Below the pieces are notes generated by a model. That model saw nothing but the letters and a program-made list of their open reading frames with translations. It did not search any database and was not told the DNA's origin. From contig JAUIRK010000097.1 in NCBI GenBank assembly GCA_030549495.1, positions 1,459,001 to 1,523,000 on the forward strand: a stretch of 64,000 bases of DNA. The letters are read 5' to 3'. Positions 11,724 to 20,092 of this stretch are shown piece by piece (positions within the stretch are counted from its first letter, which is position 1; every line of letters begins with the position of its first letter). This DNA is from Nectonema munidae. Taxonomy: Eukaryota > Nematomorpha > Nectonematoida > Nectonematidae. Made by a program: the position numbers and the translations under genes.

Positions 11724-12432
11724 TAGAGCTTCTGTCTCGATTCTCGAGAATTTTACAATTTTTTTATTTCTTGATTCTCGATAAATTTTTGTCGAGACTC
11801 AAGAATTTTAAAAATTTTTTATTACTGAAAACATGTTAAATTTTGAATAAATATTAATAAAAAATAAATAATTATGTGTAATGCACGATCAACTTTTGAA
11901 TATTAAAATTTTGAAGAAATTTTAGAATGTGCAAAAAATATTTTTGATAAAATTTTTTCTCATTATTCGGAGCATGGAACTGTTATACAAAAAAGCCAAA
12001 TTCAAGTCGAATCTGTTGATGAGTTTGAAGAAGAATCTCTAACTCAAAGTTTAAATAGAGTAATTAAAGAATTCATGTATGATAAAAAAGAAGAAAAAGT
12101 TAGTACAATAGAAGAAGAACTACAGATGTTCAAACAAAACAAAAATTTTGATTTATCAGAATCGATGCATTGTTAAAAAATTCTCTTTTATGCATCCAAC
12201 CAACTTCTTGTCAATGCGGAAGAATTTTATCTCCAAAACGATTGAGTTTGAAAAATGAAACTTTAAATACTCTTGTTTATTAAAAAGTTATTTTACTAAT
12301 AAAACAAAATATTTTTTCGTAAAATATTTTAATATTTTTTAACTTATGGAAACTTTTCTCGAGTCTAGAGAATAATATATTTTTTTTCTCGTTTCTCGAG
12401 AATTAAATTTAATCGAGAAATCAGAAGCTCTA
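11724..12432 (+). mobile_element. hAT element with transposase C-terminal remnant
   Basis: The 8 bp duplication GTATATAC is perfect at 11716-11723 and 12433-12440. The ends are TAGAGCTTCTG and its inverse, followed by inverted CTCGAGAA-rich subterminal repeats. Inside, at about 11920-12295, a decayed + strand frame ends with CGRILSPKRLSL and TLNTLVYLKSYF, which is the usual C-terminal end of hAT transposases (the dimerisation region). Most of the transposase is missing, so this is an internally deleted copy. Confidence 0.75.
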
Positions 12433-12440
12433 GTATATAC

Positions 12441-13105
12441 CCCCGCTATTCGCAGAGGTTACGTTCCTTTCCATCCCACGAATAGCTAAAATTCGCGAAT
12501 TATTGACGCAGTTTTAAAACGCCTATGTATGATAATATATACGATAAAATATGCTTACCAAACACACCGACAGTCTTACTCTAATACAGTAATATAAGAG
12601 TAATGATGAATTAAAAACATTTTAATTTGCTGTTATCATTCAATCATATGGCACAGCTTAAATGCTGCTTTATAGCAGTTCAGGCAATTGGTTCTCTTTA
12701 GGCGCTTCAATAAGATTTGTCGTGAGGAGGGTCGTTTCTTTAGAAGGAAGTGTAGTTTATTCAGGAGAATCCAAAAATGGTGTAGCATTTTTTTCGGGTG
12801 TGGCTTCATTACTTTTCTTCATCCTCTTTCGGAACATGGTTATTAACAGCTGGCTTCGTTTTTTTTCATAAGGGGTGAAAGGAGAAACCAAAGCTTATAA
12901 ATCACATTGTCATTTTACAATTGTTTACTAGTTACGTATACTCACTGTAACATCTCTCTCTTCTCATTTTTTATTTTATGATAACTGACATTATTTTAAA
13001 ATTTTTTACCAATCACGATGAATACGGGCGTTTTTGTGCTAAAAAGTATTCTAATAAATTTGCAAAATTATAAAAAAAATTTAAGAACAAAATCCGTGGG
13101 TATGC
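12441..13105 (-). mobile_element. pogo/Tigger-type remnant
   Basis: The left end ACCCCCGCTATTCGCAGAGG, with CGAATAGCTAAAATTCGCGA just inside, is a familiar type of pogo-group terminus. On the minus strand at about 12740-12860 a short frame reads QLLITMFRKRMKKSNEATPE, resembling the basic tail that ends many Tigger-type transposases. The right end near 13090 is only weakly similar. The hAT element to the left inserted within a few bases of this terminus. Confidence 0.4.
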
Positions 13106-13309
13106 GCGGCTGCGAAGAAAAATGAAGCCACTTTAATTTGAATTCTTTTATTTTGTTTTAACAACTTACTCTAAATATATATTAGCCACATATTTCTTTT
13201 GATTAAAATCCACTTTAGAGGGTATCATAACAAATGTATCTTTTTACAAAGAATTGCCTGTTATGCATTTTATTTGGCATTATTTGCCAAATTTTTTATA
13301 AATCACCTT

Positions 13310-13403
13310 TAAAGATGAATTATTTGAAGGAAAACTATACATGGAAACATACATATTCAATATTTCGGATATAAGTTCAAATGTATCTTTACAGAACGAT
13401 GTA
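13310..13403 (+). pseudogene. LINE reverse transcriptase, left part of a split copy
   Basis: The frame ends ISSNVSLQNDV and stops exactly at the target site of the Tigger element. It resumes on the far side at 15426 with YSLYEWSIQWDLGLNLNKC. Upstream of this the coding signal fades, and I cannot place the catalytic YADD motif with confidence. Confidence 0.6.
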
Positions 13404-15425
13404 GTCAAACCTGTTTAAGACAGTCACCCTTGGGACCAGTCAAAAGCGGCTGTTTTACGCAGGAGGCGGTTTTATCAAGGTTCACCTTCAGTATCTGAAA
13501 AATTTATCATAGAAAATTAACACAATTTCAAAAAAATTTATCAATAAAAACATTTATTAGAATATAACAGGAAAAACGCATAAAAACATTTAATTCATTA
13601 TGTATAAAAAATTCACTTTCTTTTAAAAAAGTTCGTGATGGTTGTTTGCTTTGTATATTTTTTCATTCTTATGTTAATGGTAATATCTTGCATGTCGAAA
13701 CAATGTTTTAGCATGTCATTGTTTCCTGTTTGCAAAGCAAATTGCTTACATATTTCTAAGCAGTCTTGGACGTGAGTTAAAGAAGGTGGCTTGAACGATT
13801 CTTCAACTGGCTCTTTACCATCATCAATATCATCATCACCATCTGAGTCCTTTTCGTTATCATGAAGAATATCTGAAGCGGAGCGATCCCAGTCAATAGC
13901 ATAATTTGAGGTAGGAAGGTCATTATCAATGTGGTGAAGATTGTTGAATTGTAATCCAAATAATTCTTTGGAAAGACATAAAACTGATGAAGAAACATCA
14001 TTGGTTTCTTCGAAAACATCAACGTCAATCTCCGTGCTTTCCATATCTGATGTGTTTACATTCGTGAAAACCTCTGCAGTAAATCCAGCTCGATCAAAAC
14101 ACTTATGGATAATGGAAGATGTCACTTCATTCCAAGCTTTATGGACCCAGTTGATGGCATCCAAAAGAGAATTTTTTCGGAGAATTTCCAGACCAGTGAT
14201 GAACTCATCTTTCGCAATGTTGTCACAAACAAACTCTAGCTGTCTGTCTCTGTATTTTAGCTTCATGGCCTGTATGATGCCTTGATCCATGGGCTGAATA
14301 ACTGATGTGTTTGGTGGCAGAAAAACTAATTTAACGCTAGTAAGTGTCACATGAGGGTGCGCAGGAGAACAAGACTTCTCGCTTTTGATTTTTCATTTGA
14401 CAATCAAACCTTTTTACCCAATTATCAAACATTTCACCTGTCATCCACGACTTTTTGTTTGACTTATATTTAACAGGAAGTGAATGTTTATCAATGTTTT
14501 TAAAACAACGAGGATTTTCCGATTTTCCTATCACAAGTAAAGGAAATTTCTCTCCAGTCATTGAAGCAGATAAAGCAACGGTAATGCGGTCTTTAGACTG
14601 TTTACCGCCATGTGTGTTATGCCCTTTAACATGTAATGATTTGTTTCGCTGATTGTTTCTGTAGAACAAGCCGGTTTCATCCATGTTAAAAATGTTTTTT
14701 GGCTCATACCCAGCACAAATGGTAGAAAGCTTTTGTTTCCAATTACAAACAACACTTTTGTCTACATCACCACTTTCCCCAGACACAGATCGAAACACAA
14801 TATTATGACGCTTTACAAACTGACTTGTACTCGTCTAGTTGAAGAGTCTTGAAACCACTTTCCACTTAGTTCATTAACTTTTTCATTTCCTGTTTTTCGC
14901 ATTCTACGTTTACGATCGTTTGGAGCATTGTTTTGAAAATCATGCAAAATTTCGGCTTTTCGCTTCATAATATTTTGAACTTGATCTTTGCTGACGCTGA
15001 ATGCGCCAGCCACTTTACGTGAACTTTCAATTTTTTCGTACATTTCAATCACCTTAACTTTATCTACAAGGGACAGAGTTTTTTTTATTTCCTTTAGACA
15101 TTTTGATAGAAAACAATTATTATGTGTTAGCTCTAAATAAAGCAAAAATATGTGATGAAGAAACTTACATTCTAAGTAAAACAGTTGCCACGTAAATACG
15201 TATACATCATTAATTACAAATATACTACTCTAGTATGGTGCGTGGCGTTCTTGTGCAAGTTTTTATTAAGATTCGGACTGAAATGTAGTGGCGCCTGGCG
15301 CCGTTACAGAGGTGGTGGTCTTTTACAGGGTATTTTTAATGTAAATTTGATCGGGACTGTAAGAAAGTGGCGCTCTTAAAGAAGTGGCGGTCTTATAGAG
15401 GTGGCGTTTAGAGCAGGTTTGACTG
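13404..15425 (-). mobile_element. Tigger/pogo DNA transposon
   Basis: The ends are GTCAAACCTGTTTAAGACAG on the left and, as reverse complement, CAGTCAAACCTGCTCTAAAC on the right, the standard Tigger terminus; the first two bases (CA) are missing on the left. TA at 13402-13403 and 15426-15427 is the target duplication. The right subterminal region repeats GTGGCG several times. The single gene on the minus strand is a Tigger transposase. Confidence 0.85.
13613..15145 (-). pseudogene. Tigger transposase, inactivated
   Basis: Three minus-strand segments are in order. 15145-14813 is the N-terminal helix-turn-helix part (LVDKVKVIEMYE, VAGAFSVSKDQVQNIM). 14798-14337 is the first catalytic part (NIFNMDETGLFYR). 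14350-13613 is the last catalytic part (VFLPPNTSVIQPMDQGII) plus an acidic tail ending TKQTTITNFFKRK. The known triad is D-D-D. The first (NMDETG) and third (QPMDQG) aspartates are visible, but the segment that should carry the second (DNAPSH in relatives) is missing at about 14345-14375, where the frame also changes. A further gap separates the first two segments. The copy cannot be catalytically active. Confidence 0.85.
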
Positions 15426-15427
15426 TA

Positions 15428-16020
15428 TACTCTTTGTATGAATGGTCTATACAGTGGGATTTGGGCCTTAATTTAAACAAGTGCCAACATCTTCAAATTG
15501 GCAAATCTAATAATAATGGTGCTTTCTTCTTAGGTGGTATGCCTCAATCCAAAGTTGAAAAACAGAATGACCTAGCATTGGTAATGGATTCAAAGTTTAA
15601 TTTTAATACACATGTTTCAACTGTTGTGAAAAAAGCATATTCTAGATACATATGTTTAAAAACACCTTCGAATTGTCTAATTTTGATGTTGCTTTGGTAA
15701 ACTATAGAATAAAAAGAAATGAAATGATCCCCATCTTCAACATTATAAAGAAAATGTATTACCTGACTTCTCAGCCAGAATTTCCAGATCGCATCGTTAT
15801 AAGTTTAAATGTGAACGTTTTCAAAACAATTACCTCCAAACTTACCTAACACAAAGAGCCTTTGATGATTGGAATTCTTTGCCGGAAAAAGTAGTTAATT
15901 CTCTTATAGTCAATGATTTCAAGAACAAGCCTGATATATTTTGGCAGTCTAGAAGATTTTATTTTATTTTTAAGATGCAAATTTTACAGACATTGACCTA
16001 TATTTTGCTTAAATAAATAT
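15428..16020 (+). pseudogene. LINE reverse transcriptase, right part of a split copy
   Basis: The frame continues YSLYEWSIQWDLGLNLNKC, then gives DLALVMDSKFNFNTHV, the thumb region typical of CR1/Jockey-like LINEs. Later it gives QRAFDDWNSLPEKVVNS and FKNKPDIFWQS in another frame, the usual C-terminal end. There are two or more frame changes. The 3' end lies near 16020 at an A- and T-rich tail (AAATAAATATGTTATG). Confidence 0.7.
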
Positions 16021-16049
16021 GTTATGTTACGTTGATAAAAATGAGCAAC

Positions 16050-16420
16050 TGAATCTTCTATAAATACAAAAACCAGATGCAACAACACAATTTCAAGATT
16101 TACCAATTATGGCTTTGAAACCTTATGATATTTTTGAAAAAATTTCTGAGAATGAACGGAAAATTTTAGAAAACTTAGTCAACGTTCTTCGCCTTTTTGA
16201 AATTGCTACTAAAGGGCTTTCATCTGAATCCGTTGATATAATAAAAGGAGAGAATTCAATATCTTTCATTTTAAATAATCAAAACTCACAACTAGCTAAA
16301 GATTTAATGAAAACACTAAATGAAAGATATCATTCGCGTAGATTGATGAATGTAGTTGGATTGATAAGGTTCGATTTTATCGGCCAAAACTTTAGATGCG
16401 TTATGTTTTTTGCATAATTT
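16050..16420 (+). pseudogene. hAT transposase-like fragment
   Basis: The frame MALKPYDIFEKISENERKIL is followed by NVLRLFEIATKGLSSESVD. The pattern of an aromatic-rich helix followed by L-x-x-F-x-x-AT-x-x-LS occurs in hAT transposases before the insertion domain. No terminal repeats were found. It may belong to the same family as the element at 11724-12432. Confidence 0.4.
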
Positions 16421-16736
16421 TTTGTAAGAGTTCTTTTTAATAAAACTGGTAAGAATAAATTTTATTCGATACCTTGTCTGTAATGAAAAATTCAGTAAAA
16501 TTCGAACACTAAATTACATACTCACATAATATATTCTCACATACAATACATACACGCATACTCTCACATACGCAAAAATCATCGCATATTTTATCCTCAA
16601 GATAGAATAATATAGGAAATTTTCTTTTTACTTTACAAAATTTCCTTCTCCTACTGACAAACTCTTTTTCAAGTTTAAAAAATTCAATCATTTTAATTGC
16701 ACGCTCTGCACAAATATTTGAACGCTGTGTTGGTAT
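16421..16736. other. Intergenic, nothing recognised
   Basis: Contains a run of ACATAC- and CACATA-like units near 16520-16560 of simple-sequence type. No gene signal. Confidence 0.4.
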
Positions 16737-16737
16737 T

Positions 16738-17149
16738 CAGTATTTCCCAACTCGTTTCTGGTCATGGACCATTTTCCTAAAAGCAAAAATGGTCTGGACC
16801 AGCATTGATTTGTGGGAAAAAGTTATTATGATCCATACTAAAAATTCATTAAAAATTTATTATAAAATCAAACAAAAAATTAGATAAAAGCTTTTGCTGT
16901 AACCAGGCTTCTGAACTCTTTTTTCTTTGACCAAGCTGCCTATGTCTGGAGGAGTTATAGATAAAGCCTTACTCTTTTCGCATCAAAATAAATAAATAAT
17001 CTGAGTTATTATACAAAATAAATTTTAAAAAAAATAGCCAATCATAGTTGCAATTATAAAAGCGAAATTTCACTATACTTTTCGCTTTTGAAAAATTTTT
17101 CGTGGACCAACAAAGAGTTGTCTTATGGACCAGCAGTTGGGAAATATTA
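16738..17149. mobile_element. hAT-type MITE or deleted copy
   Basis: It begins CAGTATTTCCCAACTCGTTT and ends, as reverse complement, TAATATTTCCCAACTGCTGG; CAGTGTTTCCCAACC is a classic hAT terminus. GGTCCA boxes repeat inside both ends. The flanking octamers do not match convincingly, so the right boundary is approximate. Confidence 0.45.
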
Positions 17150-17179
17150 GGTAAAAGCTCTCTGCACCAAAATTTACTC

Positions 17180-17830
17180 AATGACTTCAAAGCTTTTGAA
17201 TATGCGCTTTACAAGCTTCTGATAGATTGTCAAAATCAGTAGGATTGAAATACTGAGCGATGAACCAGATGTCAGCCCATGAACCACTTATGAAATCACA
17301 TGCTGCTTCGGATGTCTGTCATGGTATCAAAATATAAGAAAGTAAAGTATAAATTGCCATTGAGTTATAATCTTTTTGCATTAATTAAAGCAGGTAGTGT
17401 TCGGAAATTCACTTTTGGAAAGCTTCCTGAACTTTTGAAAGCTTTGTAGCATGATATTAAGTGATCAAGAAAAGCCATGCCCCCATCCATCTTATTTTTC
17501 TTTCTTCATTGCTTTTCCTGTATTTTTAAAATAAGTCTTGAGTTGCTCATATTCTGGTGTAAGAGTTGAAATAAAGGAGTAACTAAAATTTGGTGAAATC
17601 CACCAAAATGATCATTTCGAACATGTTTCAGTATTGTATCAAGAATATCTTTTTGACATCGAAAAAATACAGGTTTTTTAGTCCAATATCTTCAAAGTGT
17701 TTCTGCAACCGTGTGACTGCACCAAGCAAGACATCTACCAGTATTTGCTACAGTTGTGTCTGATACAATCATCTTTATTGACTGCCAGAGTTCATATTCA
17801 TCAAGCACTTTGTTTTTTGTCTTATCTCTC
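17180..17830 (-). pseudogene. Decayed transposase-like gene with DTT-x2-NTG motif
   Basis: The minus strand reads ELWQSIKMIVSDTTVANTGR, then FRCQKDILDTILKHVRNDHF, then MAFLDHLISC and SGSFPKVNFRTLP with frame changes between. A DTT-x-x-NTG box followed by a C-x2-H/D-type helix is something I recall from a multicopy arthropod gene family of probable transposon origin, but I cannot name the superfamily. No terminal repeats were assigned. Confidence 0.35.
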
Positions 17831-17991
17831 ACATATACACTCACACACACATACATATTCACATATACTCTCGCACACCAGTGATGGATTTAGGTAAAAA
17901 AAATGGGGGGGGGGGGGCGCCCGAAGTTTAAGGACTTATATTTTATATTATTTATTATTAAAAAGATCTAAAAATTTAGACGGGGGAGGAT

Positions 17992-18166
17992 CACTGGCGG
18001 ATCCAGGGGGGGCACCTGGGCCTGGGCCCCCTATGAAGTACGGCTTCAGAATTCCCCTTATTAATTTTGCTCTTTCCTAAAGCATCCAGACTTGTATGGT
18101 AGTAATTTACTAGTATTTTTTAAAGTTGCCCCTTCCCCCTATGGTCAATTTCTGGATCCGCCACTA
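17992..18166. mobile_element. MITE with GGCGGATCCAG ends
   Basis: The left end CACTGGCGGATCCAGGGGGG and the right end CTGGATCCGCCACT are an inverted repeat of the common CAGTGGCGGATCCA type. The flanking octamers GGGAGGAT and GGGAGGGG match at 6 of 8 positions. A truncated relative of the left end (CAGTGATGGATTTAGG, then a G-run) begins at about 17879, so two elements may be stacked here. Confidence 0.55.
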
Positions 18167-18679
18167 GGGAGGGGCGCCACCTCCTTCATCCTCTCCCTCC
18201 TCTCAATCATTCACACACCGAGAGAAAGACACGCACATAATAAACGTCATGCTCACACCGACAAAAAAGTAACCCTAACATATGTGGTGACAGTCATAAG
18301 CTCTTATATCTCATATTCGTTTAGAAATGGATACATGTATTTTCGAGCATTTACACACACATACAGACTTGCACACAAACACACACAGCAAACATTAAAT
18401 TGAAAGAGCAAAAACATAAAGTATTTCGAAGCAGTTTTGGATATAAACTGACTGTGACTACTGCATTAAAAAGTTTACTTCACACAAAGTAATTTTCATT
18501 TTATGCTTTCAACAGAATGTTTTTAAACGAGTTTATTGGCTTGTAAGCTAAAAAGAATTTGCTCATGTGTATATATGAATTATAAATGTAGGAATGGCAT
18601 AAGAGAGTAAGTACTCTTGTGATCCATTCAGAAAGTAGAGGTAAGAGATGCATTCAAACGTGTTATCCTGTTTTCACAG
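18167..18679. other. Non-coding, with CA-rich stretches
   Basis: Contains imperfect CACACA stretches at about 18340-18395. This is presumably an intron or 5' region of the gene whose exon starts at 18680. No coding signal of its own. Confidence 0.4.
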
Positions 18680-18808
18680 AAATTGAGTATGCGAAGAAGA
18701 GCTTTTGTGTCGTTGTTTTCACTAAAATTTCTACAATGAAGATAGCTCTGCATACACAGAAAGAGAGATCTACATTTGTCATCGCTTTGGAAGAATGCCT
18801 GCCGCCGA
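18680..18808 (+). CDS. Probable PH-domain exon of the Dok-7-like gene
   Basis: The exon is bounded by a strong acceptor (CCTGTTTTCACAG) and a consensus donor (A|GTAAGT). It has 43 coding units and encodes IEYAKKSFCVVVF, then TMKIALHTQKERSTFVIALE, then ECLPP. The alternation of a basic and aromatic strand, short loops and hydrophobic strands fits the first half of a PH domain, which in Dok proteins precedes the PTB domain and binds membrane lipid. The exon ends after the first base of a codon, and the PTB exon at 28146 begins with the last two bases of one, so the two are phase-compatible. Sequence similarity to the known Dok-7 PH domain is weak by eye. It could belong to another gene; strand, spacing and phase favour this assignment. 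The first exon with the start codon was not found. Confidence 0.45.
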
Positions 18809-19373
18809 GTAAGTGCAATTTATCTATACATCATGCAGATTCACACTTTAAATTATCTCCTAACATGTGGCGTCCTACTATGGGATTTGCTAAATTCCAA
18901 AGGCGTCCTTAAAAAGCCCCATTTACCTAAATTATACTTGTGAAAAATAATAAAAACTTTGTTAAGAAGAAAATTAATATTGCAAAGCAATCAGATTGAA
19001 ATATTACTGATAGTGGGTGTGAAATAAACTTAAACGATACAAAGAAAACTTCAACTCAAATGGTAGCAACTTAAGAAGCTCCACCCCCAATTCATCCACT
19101 TAAGAACATCCACCCCTAATAGATTCTCCTAAAGAACATCCCTTTTTTAGTTTAATATGTTTAAACTTAATATAAAAATTATTTTATGCAAAATTTATTT
19201 GTTTATTGCATAATTTTATGAAAAAAAATAAAAATCTAAAAAATTTTAGCCCTGAAATGTGCTTTGATTCAAATCGCAAGGATGCAATATTTATACATTG
19301 AACTGCTGCTTTATATGATAAGTATATAAACTAAAAAAAGCATTTTTTAAAAACTTGTCACGTCACATAAATT
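18809..19373. other. Intronic or intergenic
   Basis: A short imperfect tandem motif (CTTAAGAAC/GCTCCACCCC-like) occurs at about 19065-19145. Nothing coding was recognised. Confidence 0.4.
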
Positions 19374-20092
19374 GGTTTACGAAATAAAAAGGCAAGTGGA
19401 ATAAAAGGGCAGATACTACATCATACCATCTTGCAGCAAAGGAGAGATGCCATTAGATAGAATAGCGTACATTTCATTTAACATTGCTATTATGACTATG
19501 CAATCTTTACAATGTGTGGCATTTGTTTTCTTGCATAGCGTAATAATATGTAAAATTGAAAACATAAATTGTGAACTTATATAATTTTTGTTATAAAACT
19601 GTTATTTGAAAATATTAATAAAAAAGGGAGAGGGTACAATAAATTTTTATAATTTTTTTGAATTATCAAAAAAAGGTTTCTCTCCAACAAAATATAAAAT
19701 ATTGTAAAAATTAAAAATGCATTTATTTCAACTAATAATAGTAGCAATGCTGAACAACATAGCATCGCTACTAATCTTCGTAAAATTTATATTTTTACTT
19801 TGATGATCTTCTATGTCCATGTTTTTGGATTTTGAGATGAACTGTGAAACTTTGTTTAAATAAGTAAGTAAGTAATTAAGTAAGTAATTTATTTGAGAAA
19901 AACAATATGTTCGAGGAAAAAAAAAAAAATCTATCTATATGCAATAATATTATAACTAAAACTTATGTAAAGCTGTGTGTGTGGATTACAGTAGTTTGTA
20001 GAAAACCGTTAAAGTAATCCCACAAAAACTAGTTTAAAAAATATAATAAAATGATAAAAACACATGTATATAAATAATCAAATGGTAGTACA

